Below, in pieces: positions 1 through 5,498 of a stretch of 8,959 nt of DNA. Each line of letters opens with the position of its first letter. Within the stretch, counting starts at the first letter, position 1. The notes below the pieces were generated by a model. That model did no database searches, was not told the DNA's origin, and was given only the letters and a program-made list of their open reading frames with translations. Source of the stretch: Candidatus Kerfeldbacteria bacterium (GTDB lineage: Bacteria; Patescibacteriota; Patescibacteriia; Veblenbacterales; UBA10138); assembly GCA_016234305.1 (NCBI GenBank), contig JACRFM010000014.1, positions 1-8,959 on the forward strand, written 5' to 3'. The translations under genes were made by a program, and so were the position numbers.

Positions 1-882
1 GACGGCAAACTGGGCGAGTCCACCCGGATGCTGCAGGCGCAGTTTGGCGAATCGGCCAAAATTATTCGTGACGTTACCGAGCGATTAACTAAATTGGATG
101 AAACTAATCGTCAGGTAGTTAATTTTGCCGACCAGTTGCAGAATTTGCAGGATATTTTAAAAAATCCCAAGCAACGCGGTATTTTAGGTGAATATTATTT
201 GGAAACTTTATTGAAAAATGTTTTACCAGCCGGCAGCTATCAAATGCAGTATCCGTTTAAAGACGGCACGATCGTGGACGCGGTAGTTTTTGTTAAAGAC
301 AAAATAATCCCCATTGATTCCAAATTCAGTTTGGAAAATTACAATCGTTTAGCGGAAGAGCGTGACCCGGCAGAACGGGAACGTTTGGAAAAACTGTTTA
401 AGGCTGATTTGAAAAATCGGATTGACGAAACCTCCAAGTATGTTAAGCCAGAGGAAAACACGATGGATTTTGCTTTTATGTTCATACCGCACGAGGCCAT
501 TTATTATGATTTATTAGTAGCGCAAGTTGGCGCGGTTAAAGTTAACACCCGTGATTTGATTGAATACGCTTTTAAGGATAAGCATGTAATTATTGTGTCG
601 CCGACATCGTTCCTAGCGTATTTGCAAACCGTGCTCCAAGGGTTGCGCGCCTTGCAGATAGAGGAGTCGGCTAAGGAGATTCGTAAGAATGTGGAAACCT
701 TGGCTAAGCATTTATTATCTTATGATGAATACATGAAAAAGTTAGGCAGTAATTTAGGTACCACCGTAAATTCTTACAATTCGGCTTACGGTGAACTTAA
801 AAAGATTGATAAGGACGTTTTAAGAATTTCGGGCGAAGCTATTGGCATAGAAGTAGCCTTGTTGGATAAGCCAAAAGAGTAG
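1..882 (+). CDS. rmuC: RmuC-family DNA recombination protein, 3' part (5' end outside window)
   Basis: The frame is open from base 1 and ends at TAG 880-882, followed at once by in-frame TAG and TGA, giving 293 visible residues. The visible start is a coiled-coil-like stretch (about residues 10-50: GESAKIIRDVTERLTKLDE), as expected from the long N-terminal coiled coil of RmuC, most of which lies upstream of the window. The conserved RmuC nuclease-like core follows: GILGEYYLETLL (60-71), IVDAVV with Asp93, and PIDSKF with Asp106 and Lys108, resembling the D...DxK arrangement of PD-(D/E)xK nucleases. FAFMFIPHEAIYYDLL and SPTSFLAYLQTV further on are also typical. RmuC limits rearrangements at inverted repeats in E. 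coli; its exact biochemical activity is not settled. No terminator is visible after the gene, and the atp promoter lies about 285 nt downstream, so this is probably a separate transcription unit that may read through. The family call is firm; the true start cannot be seen. Confidence 0.9.
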   Translation, partial: DGKLGESTRMLQAQFGESAKIIRDVTERLTKLDETNRQVVNFADQLQNLQDILKNPKQRGILGEYYLETLLKNVLPAGSYQMQYPFKDGTIVDAVVFVKDKIIPIDSKFSLENYNRLAEERDPAERERLEKLFKADLKNRIDETSKYVKPEENTMDFAFMFIPHEAIYYDLLVAQVGAVKVNTRDLIEYAFKDKHVIIVSPTSFLAYLQTVLQGLRALQIEESAKEIRKNVETLAKHLLSYDEYMKKLGSNLGTTVNSYNSAYGELKKIDKDVLRISGEAIGIEVALLDKPKE

Positions 883-924
883 TAGTGAAATAATTTTTAA
901 TTTCTAACTGATTTCAAATTTCAA

Positions 925-939
925 TCCGCCACTGGCGGA
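925..939. repeat. Short GC-rich palindrome (TCCGCC/GGCGGA)
   Basis: TCCGCC (925-930) and GGCGGA (934-939) pair around a 3-nt loop. It is GC-rich inside very A/T-rich DNA and is not followed by a T run, so it is not a standard terminator for rmuC. Most of it is missing from the homologous place at 5377-5386, which suggests a small mobile or expandable palindrome. Confidence 0.6.
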
Positions 940-944
940 CAAAC

Positions 945-1051
945 CATGTCAGCTCAAAAGTCAAAGGTCAAAAATCAAAAGTACAATTCAAAAGTTAAAA
1001 GTTTTGAGTTTTGCGTTGCAGGTTTGACTTTTGACTTCTAACTTTTGACTT
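945..1051. repeat. A/T-rich dispersed repeat, copy 1
   Basis: A 107-bp unit beginning CATGTCA and ending in repeated TTTTGACTT-like words. The left half is rich in TCAAAAGT and the right half in its complement ACTTTTGA, so the unit is an imperfect palindrome; TCAAAA (988-993) pairs with TTTTGA (1002-1007) at its centre. It matches the unit at 5386-5492 along its length, including the shared words AAAAATCAAAAGTACAA and TTTTGACTTTTGACTTCTAA. It resembles a MITE or REP-like intergenic repeat; no coding potential is seen. Confidence 0.75.
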
Positions 1052-1059
1052 AATATATT
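1031..1059 (+). promoter_or_regulatory. Weak candidate promoter at the edge of repeat copy 1
   Basis: TTGACT (1031-1036) and TATATT (1054-1059) are separated by 17 nt. The -35-like word lies inside the repeat and the -10-like word just outside it. In DNA this A/T-rich, with several TTGACT words, the match may be chance. The stronger promoter lies about 135 nt downstream. Confidence 0.25.
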
Positions 1060-1149
1060 TTTGGATATTTGCTTTGTCATTTATTAGTTGATGTTGAATA
1101 AAAGTCGACAATTTACAAATAATAACTCTATTTTTGCCTTATTTGAGCC

Positions 1150-1195
1150 AAAAAATTTTTTAGCCATTGACGAAATATGTTTTACGGGTTATAAT
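1150..1195 (+). promoter_or_regulatory. Main sigma70-type promoter of the atp operon, with UP-like A/T tract
   Basis: TTGACG (1167-1172) and TATAAT (1190-1195) are exactly 17 nt apart: five of six matches in the -35 and a perfect -10. A perfect A6T6 tract (1150-1161) falls about 40-52 nt before the expected start of transcription near 1202, where an UP element would bind the alpha subunit of RNA polymerase. The leader to the atpZ ATG would be about 30 nt. This is the only strong promoter I see for the nine-gene operon. Confidence 0.8.
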
Positions 1196-1207
1196 AATTG
1201 ACCGTAA

Positions 1208-1226
1208 GTTGATTTTTGTCATCAAC
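1208..1226 (+). promoter_or_regulatory. Hairpin in the 5' leader of the atp mRNA
   Basis: GTTGAT (1208-1213) pairs with ATCAAC (1221-1226) around a 7-nt loop. It begins about 6 nt into the predicted transcript and ends 7 nt before the atpZ ATG. A 5'-terminal stem of this kind often stabilises mRNA against 5'-end-dependent decay; that role here is inference. Confidence 0.5.
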
Positions 1227-1233
1227 ATTTGCT

Positions 1234-1521
1234 ATGACTGAACAAGAAACACCTTTGTCCAATAGACCGTTAATGAGCGCTTTTGGCTTGGCTTGGGAAC
1301 TTGGTTACACTGTAGCTATACCACTGGTTGTTTTGGCTGGTGGTGGCCGCTTACTTGACAAGTATTTTAACACTTCACCCTTGTTCTTATTGATTGGCGT
1401 AACTGTTTCAATAGTCATTACGGTTTATGTGCTTTATAAAAAAATCAAAGAAATTTTAAATCCGGTTGTCAAAGATGATAAAACTGGCAATTATAAGACA
1501 ACTAATACTACCAAGAATTAA
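1234..1521 (+). CDS. atpZ: AtpZ/AtpI-like small membrane protein of the ATP synthase operon
   Basis: A 95-residue protein with two predicted membrane helices (about 16-38 and 49-69) joined by the family signature GGGRLLDKYFNTSPLFLLIG (36-55), ending in a charged polar tail. This is the short AtpZ type (F0F1-ATPase gene 1), first gene of many atp operons. Relatives are implicated in c-ring assembly and in Mg2+/Ca2+ handling alongside the synthase; which applies here cannot be told. I chose ATG 1234. A TTG at 1216 in the same frame would add six residues, but it lies inside the leader hairpin and neither start has a Shine-Dalgarno sequence. The gene is first after the strong promoter and only 3 nt before atpB, so the two are probably translationally linked. 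Confidence 0.85.
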   Translation: MTEQETPLSNRPLMSAFGLAWELGYTVAIPLVVLAGGGRLLDKYFNTSPLFLLIGVTVSIVITVYVLYKKIKEILNPVVKDDKTGNYKTTNTTKN

Positions 1522-1524
1522 TTT

Positions 1525-2274
1525 ATGGAAATCTCTTTAGTCGCTGAACCGGTTTTTCATATTGGAACTTTCCCAGTAACCAACTCTTTGTTAGTGGGCT
1601 TTATAGTGGCCTTAGGGTTGGTGTTGCTAGCGGTAATATTCAGACGCCGTAAGTTAACCGCCGTGCCAACTGGCTTGCAGAATTTTTTAGAAACCATAGT
1701 TGATGGTATTTTGGAATTTATGACTAGTGTTACCGGCGACCGCGGTAAAGCCGAAAAATTCTTTCCCCTGGCCGGTACCATATTTATTTTTGTTTTGCTG
1801 TCCAATTGGTTTGGTTTATTGCCGGGTGTTGGTTCCATTGGTGTAGCCGAAGTCGTTTATGGCAAAACGATTTTAGTGCCGTTTTTGCGTTCAGCTTCGG
1901 CTGATTTGAATGGTACTTTGGCTATAGCTCTCGCTTCGGTTGTGGGTACGCAAATTTTTGGCATTGCCGCCATCGGTTTTTTAAAGCATGCTGGCAAATA
2001 TCTAAACTTTCATAATCCGATTTTGTTTTTTGTGGGTTTACTTGAATTAGTGGGAGAGTTAGCCCGGGTAATGTCGTTTTCTTTTCGGTTGTTCGGCAAT
2101 GTTTTTGCCGGTGAAGTTTTATTGATTGTGGTATCGGCTTTGGTGCCATATATTGCCCCTATGCCTTTTATTTTTTTGGAAATCTTTGTCGGTTTGGTAC
2201 AGGCTTTGGTATTTTCCTTGCTGACTTTGGTTTTTTTAACAATTGCGACAGTTGACCACGCTGAACAACATTAG
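1525..2274 (+). CDS. atpB: F1Fo ATP synthase subunit a
   Basis: A 249-residue, highly hydrophobic protein with about five to six membrane helices; it forms the two ion half-channels against the c-ring. Diagnostic stretches are LLSNWFGLLPG (91-101), SADLNGTLA (125-133) and SFSFRLFGNVFAGE (184-197). Arg188 in RLFGN corresponds to the essential Arg210 of E. coli subunit a, and Glu197 matches its E219. Gln226 in the last helix (VGLVQALVFSLL) matches E. coli Q252. All residues needed for ion translocation are therefore present and the length is normal. The ATG follows the atpZ stop after 3 nt with no Shine-Dalgarno sequence, so re-initiation by terminating ribosomes is likely. A hairpin cluster follows the stop codon. 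Confidence 0.97.
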   Translation: MEISLVAEPVFHIGTFPVTNSLLVGFIVALGLVLLAVIFRRRKLTAVPTGLQNFLETIVDGILEFMTSVTGDRGKAEKFFPLAGTIFIFVLLSNWFGLLPGVGSIGVAEVVYGKTILVPFLRSASADLNGTLAIALASVVGTQIFGIAAIGFLKHAGKYLNFHNPILFFVGLLELVGELARVMSFSFRLFGNVFAGEVLLIVVSALVPYIAPMPFIFLEIFVGLVQALVFSLLTLVFLTIATVDHAEQH

Positions 2275-2278
2275 GTAG

Positions 2279-2319
2279 TTAACATCTGTCGTGGCTCGTA
2301 CGGCCAGGGTAGATGCTAA
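2279..2319 (+). promoter_or_regulatory. Imperfect stem-loop just after atpB
   Basis: CATCT (2283-2287) pairs with AGATG (2311-2315), extended outside by TTA/TAA across one mismatch and inside by TGGC (2292-2295) with GCCA (2303-2306). No T run follows, so it is not a typical terminator. It is the first of two stems between atpB and atpE. Confidence 0.5.
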
Positions 2320-2330
2320 TTTCTTAAAGT

Positions 2331-2386
2331 TGAAGTTTGATTGACGGCCTTAAATAAAAAATTACAGCCGTAGCGAACAAACTTCA
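2331..2386 (+). promoter_or_regulatory. Strong stem-loop immediately upstream of the atpE ribosome-binding site
   Basis: TGAAGTTTG (2331-2339) pairs perfectly with CAAACTTCA (2378-2386). Inside it, ACGGC (2344-2348) pairs with GCCGT (2367-2371) around an A/T-rich 18-nt loop. The stem ends 6 nt before the AAAGGA Shine-Dalgarno, which would keep that site single-stranded. Possible roles are protection of a processed 3' mRNA starting at atpE, or translational enhancement of the c subunit; both are inference. Confidence 0.65.
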
Positions 2387-2392
2387 GCCGCG

Positions 2393-2398
2393 AAAGGA
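2393..2398 (+). promoter_or_regulatory. Shine-Dalgarno sequence of atpE
   Basis: AAAGGA lies 8 nt before the ATG of atpE. It is the only well-placed Shine-Dalgarno sequence I find in front of any of the nine atp genes, which fits the need for many more c subunits than other subunits. Confidence 0.75.
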
Positions 2399-2406
2399 TT
2401 AATTAT

Positions 2407-2673
2407 ATGGCAGGAGAAAATGAAGTCGTGCAAGCCGCCGCTACCATCGGTCCTGATGTTATCAAAGGCATCGCCGCTGGCGCCACCATTGCCATTGGCG
2501 GTATTTTTCCGGCGCTAGCCATTGGTAAATTGGCCGCCAAAGCCGTGGAGGCGATTGGCCGCAACCCCGAGGCGGCTGCCAAAATTCAAACAGCCATGAT
2601 TCTGGCGGTGGCTTTTTGTGAAGCTATTGCCATTTACGCGCTGGTCATGGCGTTAATCATCAAGTTTGTTTAG
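2407..2673 (+). CDS. atpE: F1Fo ATP synthase subunit c (rotor ring)
   Basis: An 88-residue hairpin of two membrane helices (about 16-46 and 60-86) joined by the polar loop GRNPE with Arg52-Asn53-Pro54, equivalent to the R-Q-P loop that contacts gamma and epsilon. Glu72 in helix 2 (FCEAIAIY) is the ion-carrying carboxylate, matching Asp61 of E. coli. Sodium-type c subunits usually have Gln in helix 1 and Ser/Thr after the Glu; here these places are Ile39, Ala73 and Ile74, with only Tyr77 kept, so protons are the likelier coupling ion. The usual glycine-rich helix-1 motif is changed to FPALAIGKLAA (34-44), with Ala for several Gly. The gene has its own Shine-Dalgarno sequence and stem-loops on both sides. 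The identification is secure; the ion specificity is inferred. Confidence 0.96.
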   Translation: MAGENEVVQAAATIGPDVIKGIAAGATIAIGGIFPALAIGKLAAKAVEAIGRNPEAAAKIQTAMILAVAFCEAIAIYALVMALIIKFV

Positions 2674-2686
2674 TAGCTCTTTGTTC

Positions 2687-2720
2687 CCGGCTTACTGTCT
2701 TTTGTGAGATGGTAAGCTGG
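2687..2720 (+). promoter_or_regulatory. Stem-loop 13 nt after the atpE stop
   Basis: CCGGCTTAC (2687-2695) pairs with GTAAGCTGG (2712-2720): nine pairs including one G-U, with a 16-nt loop. It is followed by AAGGAGG and not by T residues, so it is not a standard terminator. It could protect the 3' end of an atpE-containing mRNA fragment, or act as a partial stop before atpF. Confidence 0.6.
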
Positions 2721-2744
2721 AAGGAGGAGATACGAGAAATGTAA
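2721..2744 (+). promoter_or_regulatory. Orphan Shine-Dalgarno followed by a start-stop (ATG TAA)
   Basis: AAGGAGG (2721-2727) is an almost ideal Shine-Dalgarno sequence, yet the next ATG (2739-2741, 11 nt on) is followed directly by TAA. The real atpF start is about 180 nt further downstream, beyond a cluster of palindromes. Either this is a ribosome-loading or stalling site, or it is the old ribosome-binding site of atpF, separated from its gene by repeat insertion. Confidence 0.4.
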
Positions 2745-2754
2745 AATGGAAAAA

Positions 2755-2790
2755 CCTGCCCGACGTCCGTCTCAGGCGGACTTTGGCAGG
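2755..2790. repeat. GC-rich two-step palindrome
   Basis: CCTGCC (2755-2760) pairs with GGCAGG (2785-2790), and inside it GTCCG (2765-2769) pairs with CGGAC (2777-2781). It is a compact GC-rich island between A/T-rich flanks, resembling the dispersed REP-like palindromes of many uncultivated bacterial genomes. Confidence 0.6.
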
Positions 2791-2838
2791 CGGGTCAAAT
2801 ATCAAAATTATTGTTAGCAAATTTTTCATTTTGATTTT

Positions 2839-2875
2839 GGTTGCCTCGTGCAACCATCCCGATGGCCATCGGGAT
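2839..2875. repeat. Tandem palindromes: small hairpin plus perfect 20-bp palindrome
   Basis: GGTTGC (2839-2844) and GCAACC (2850-2855) form a 6-bp stem with a 5-nt loop. Directly next to it, 2856-2875 is a perfect 20-bp palindrome with arm ATCCCGATGG. A close relative with arm GCCCCGATG occurs at 8166-8185. The palindrome ends 33 nt before atpF. Being perfect, it could form an RNA hairpin or bind a dimeric protein; no evidence favours one. Confidence 0.65.
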
Positions 2876-2908
2876 AAAAGTTAGACTTTTAATTTTGATT
2901 TACTTATT

Positions 2909-3412
2909 ATGGACTTATTAACTAAACTCGGTATAGATTGGAGACTGCTCATAGCGCAACTTGTCAATTTTTTAATAGTCTTGGCGGTTTTGTATCGCCT
3001 GCTGTATAAGCCGCTGTTGAAATTTTTAGCCGAACGTCGACAGCGTATCAGTCAGAGTTTAATTAAAGCTGATGAGATTGATAAAGAGTTGGTTGAATTG
3101 CAGACGCGCCAGCAGGAAGTTTTAACTGAAGCCAGAAAGCAGGCGCAAGAAATTATTAAACAAGGTGAAGCCGAGGCCGAACAAAGACGACAGGAGATTT
3201 TAACCCGGGTTAGAACTGAATCAGCTAAAGTAGTGGAGGAGGCGCGGGCCAAGTTTACTGCTGAACAAGCGGTGCAATTTCAGACTCTGCGCCAGCAAGC
3301 CGCTAAACTGGTTACTCAGGCCTTAGCTAAATTGGTAGGCAAATTGCCGGCTGAACAAATAGATAAAAGTTTAGTGGAGGAGGCGGTTAAAGAAGTTTCC
3401 AAACGCAAATAA
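2909..3412 (+). CDS. atpF: F1Fo ATP synthase subunit b (peripheral stalk)
   Basis: A 167-residue protein with one N-terminal membrane helix (about 11-33, WRLLIAQLVNFLIVLAVLYR) followed by the characteristic KPLLKFLAERRQRI (34-47) and a long charged helix to about residue 150, rich in Glu, Gln, Lys and Ala, as expected for the coiled-coil dimer that links subunit a to delta and alpha. Length is normal. There is no Shine-Dalgarno sequence at the chosen ATG; the 20 nt upstream are A/T-rich. An alternative start is unlikely because the membrane helix begins only about ten residues in. The 235-nt gap from atpE is unusually large and filled with palindromes, whereas atpH follows after only 4 nt. 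Confidence 0.95.
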   Translation: MDLLTKLGIDWRLLIAQLVNFLIVLAVLYRLLYKPLLKFLAERRQRISQSLIKADEIDKELVELQTRQQEVLTEARKQAQEIIKQGEAEAEQRRQEILTRVRTESAKVVEEARAKFTAEQAVQFQTLRQQAAKLVTQALAKLVGKLPAEQIDKSLVEEAVKEVSKRK

Positions 3413-3416
3413 CTGT

Positions 3417-3824
3417 ATGAAGTATACGCCACGCACTTACGCTCAAGCCTATTTAACTACTATAGCCAGTCATAAACCAGGTGAGGTCAATAAGATTACT
3501 CGTAATTTTTGGCAATTGGTTTGGCGTCATAAACATTTTAACTGGCGTTATCAAATTATAACTGAGATTAAAAAGTTGTGGCTGGAGCAGCACAATTTAG
3601 TTGAAGCGGAAGTGGCTTCAGCGCGGCCATTAGCGGCTGGGGTAGCTCGGGAGCTAAAAAAAACCTTAGCCTTACTCGCGGACAGTGGAGTGGAAGTTAA
3701 TTCAGTCATAAAACCGCACTTATTAGGCGGCGTAGTCGTCACTATGAATAATACCCGTTTTGACGCTTCCTTAAAAGGCAGATTGGATAATTTATATAAT
3801 CATTTGGCCGGCTTAAAATCATAA
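3417..3824 (+). CDS. atpH: F1Fo ATP synthase subunit delta, short form
   Basis: A 135-residue protein, against about 175-180 for typical delta subunits. The C-terminal half is recognisable: LVEAEVASARPL (61-72), then VIKPHLLGGVVVTMNNTRFD (98-117) and ASLKGRLDNLYNHL (117-130), the conserved region near the b-subunit contact. The N-terminal domain, which normally forms a helical bundle of about 105 residues that caps the alpha N-termini, is only about 60 residues here (TYAQAYLTTI, FWQLVWRHKHF). Translation runs cleanly from ATG 3417 with no frameshift, and the gene is packed 4 nt after atpF, so this looks like a genuinely compact delta and not a broken gene. Short delta subunits are, as far as I recall, common in Patescibacteria. 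There is no Shine-Dalgarno sequence. Confidence 0.9.
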   Translation: MKYTPRTYAQAYLTTIASHKPGEVNKITRNFWQLVWRHKHFNWRYQIITEIKKLWLEQHNLVEAEVASARPLAAGVARELKKTLALLADSGVEVNSVIKPHLLGGVVVTMNNTRFDASLKGRLDNLYNHLAGLKS

Positions 3825-3855
3825 ATATTAATTTGTTATTATTTTGGACACTTAT

Positions 3856-5358
3856 ATGAAAGACGCGACTAAAGACAGTTTACTTAAGACTCTAACTTCC
3901 GAACTTGAATCATTTGAAGTCGAGGTGACTAAAGACGAGATCGGAACGGTGGTGGAAGTCGGTGATGGTATTGCCAAAATTTCCGGCTTAAGCAAGGTTA
4001 TGGCTTCGGAGATGTTGGAATTTAACCAGGGTGTGCTGGGCGTAGCCTTGAACCTGGAAGAGAGTCAAGTGGGTGCCATGATTTTAGGCGATTATCTGGA
4101 GATTGAAGAAGGCAGTACAGTTAAATCCACTGGTAAAATCCTGTCGGTGCCGGTTGGTCCGGGTATAGTCGGACGGGTAGTTAGCCCTTTAGGCGAGCCG
4201 CTTGACGGCAAAGGTAAGATTGTGGCGGCCAAATACAATCCAGTGGAACGGATCGCGCCGCGCGTTATTACGAGGCAAGCGGTTAATTCGCCGCTGCAGA
4301 CCGGCATCAAAGCTATAGATTCAATGATTCCGATTGGCCGCGGCCAGCGCGAGCTTATTATTGGCGACCGCCAAACTGGTAAAACCGCTTTGGCGATTGA
4401 CACCATTATTAATCAAAAAGGACAAAATGTAATTTGTATTTACGTAGGTATTGGGCAAAAAGAATCTAAGATTGCTAAAATTGTGGCCAAATTGGAACAA
4501 ATGGGAGCTATGGAATACACCACGGTAGTTTTAGCCGGGGCTTCGGCGCCAGCGGCGCTGTCGTTTTTGGCGCCGTACGCCGGTTGCGCCATGGGTGAAT
4601 ATTTTATGGACAAAGGCCAGGACGTGTTGCTGATTTATGATGATTTATCCAAGCACGCCGTAGCTTACCGTCAAATCTCTTTGCTGCTGCGGCGGCCGCC
4701 GGGACGTGAAGCTTATCCTGGTGATGTGTTTTATTTGCACTCTCGGCTGCTAGAACGTTCAGCCAAGATGTCGGCTGATTATGGCGGTGGTAGTTTAACA
4801 GCTTTGCCGATTATTGAAACCCAGGCCGGTGATGTTTCGGCTTATATTCCGACTAACGTGATTTCCATTACTGACGGGCAGATTTATTTGGAAAATGATT
4901 TGTTTTATCAAGGTATTCGTCCGGCTTTGAACATTGGTTTGTCCGTCTCACGTGTTGGTTCCAGCGCTCAAATTAAGGCTATGAAAAAAGTAGCCGGCAA
5001 GCTCAGGCTTGATTTGGCGCAATATCGGGAATTGGCGGCCTTTGCCCAATTTGGCTCTGATTTGGATGAAGCTACTAAGCAACGTATAGAACGCGGCAAG
5101 CGGGTAACGGAGATTTTAAAACAAGGGCAATTTGAACCGATGCCAGTAGAACAGCAAGTGGCCATTTTATACGCCGTGGTCAATGGATTGCTAGACGATG
5201 TGCCGTCAGAAAAAATCCGTGACTGGGAAAAGAAATTCCATGACTATTTAAAAAATAAGCCTGTCATGAAGGAAATTATTAAAGTTAAGGACCTGACGCC
5301 GGAGATTGAGACGGCCTTGCAGCAGGCGATTACGGAAGTTAAACAAATGGGAATTTAG
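3856..5358 (+). CDS. atpA: F1Fo ATP synthase subunit alpha
   Basis: A 500-residue non-catalytic nucleotide-binding subunit of the alpha3beta3 head. From the chosen start, the N-terminal beta-barrel spans about 25-92; the nucleotide-binding domain carries P-loop GDRQTGKT (170-177, Lys176) and Walker B LLIYDD (258-263); and SVSRVGSSAQ contains Arg366, the arginine finger that completes the beta catalytic site. A C-terminal helical domain follows. PGREAYPGDVFYLHSRLLER is the classical alpha signature. I prefer ATG 3856 (MKDATKDSLLKTLTSELESF) over the in-frame TTG 3844, which would add four residues; neither has a Shine-Dalgarno sequence. The gene lies 31 nt after atpH. The 140-nt gap to atpG holds the second copy of the dispersed repeat. 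Confidence 0.97.
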   Translation: MKDATKDSLLKTLTSELESFEVEVTKDEIGTVVEVGDGIAKISGLSKVMASEMLEFNQGVLGVALNLEESQVGAMILGDYLEIEEGSTVKSTGKILSVPVGPGIVGRVVSPLGEPLDGKGKIVAAKYNPVERIAPRVITRQAVNSPLQTGIKAIDSMIPIGRGQRELIIGDRQTGKTALAIDTIINQKGQNVICIYVGIGQKESKIAKIVAKLEQMGAMEYTTVVLAGASAPAALSFLAPYAGCAMGEYFMDKGQDVLLIYDDLSKHAVAYRQISLLLRRPPGREAYPGDVFYLHSRLLERSAKMSADYGGGSLTALPIIETQAGDVSAYIPTNVISITDGQIYLENDLFYQGIRPALNIGLSVSRVGSSAQIKAMKKVAGKLRLDLAQYRELAAFAQFGSDLDEATKQRIERGKRVTEILKQGQFEPMPVEQQVAILYAVVNGLLDDVPSEKIRDWEKKFHDYLKNKPVMKEIIKVKDLTPEIETALQQAITEVKQMGI

Positions 5359-5385
5359 AAAAATATCAAATTTCAAAATCCAAAT

Positions 5386-5492
5386 CATGTCAATTCAAAA
5401 CTCAAAAGTAAAAAATCAAAAGTACAACTTAAAACTAAAAAGTTTTGAATTTTTACTTGCGGTTTTGACTTTTGACTTCTAATTTTTAACTT
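5386..5492. repeat. A/T-rich dispersed repeat, copy 2
   Basis: Homologous to the unit at 945-1051 and of the same length; similarity continues about 20-30 nt to the left in both places (TCAAATTTCAAAATCC here). A central stem AAAACT (5431-5436) with AGTTTT (5441-5446) corresponds to the central stem of copy 1, though formed by different bases. It ends 6 nt before the atpG ATG, so the whole ribosome-binding region of atpG is repeat-derived. Confidence 0.75.
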
Positions 5493-5498
5493 TTTAAG

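Larger units (their letters stand above)
883..1233. other. Non-coding region between rmuC and the atp operon
   Basis: No credible reading frame lies here. In order it holds a short palindrome (925-939), a 107-bp A/T-rich dispersed repeat with internal inverted symmetry (945-1051), an A/T-rich stretch (1052-1149) in which I see nothing definite, an A6T6 tract, the main promoter (1167-1195), and a short leader with a hairpin (1208-1226). Confidence 0.8.

Noticed and set aside
945..1051. CRISPR-like array made of TTTTGACTT words
   Set aside because: Repeat words are short, unevenly spaced and inverted to each other, with no spacers of constant length.
1216..1233. TTG start adding six residues to AtpZ
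   Set aside because: It lies inside the leader hairpin, has no Shine-Dalgarno sequence, and the ATG at 1234 gives a typical N-terminus.
2746..2817. 23-residue frame MEKPARRPSQ... in the atpE-atpF gap
   Set aside because: It reads straight through a palindrome, has no recognisable protein features, and its ATG is 18 nt from the Shine-Dalgarno.
2856..2880. Perfect palindrome before atpF as an internal terminator
   Set aside because: No T run follows it on the + strand, and five essential atp genes would be cut off.
3844..3855. TTG start adding MDTY to alpha
   Set aside because: ATG 3856 is closer to usual alpha N-termini; the four extra residues have no support.
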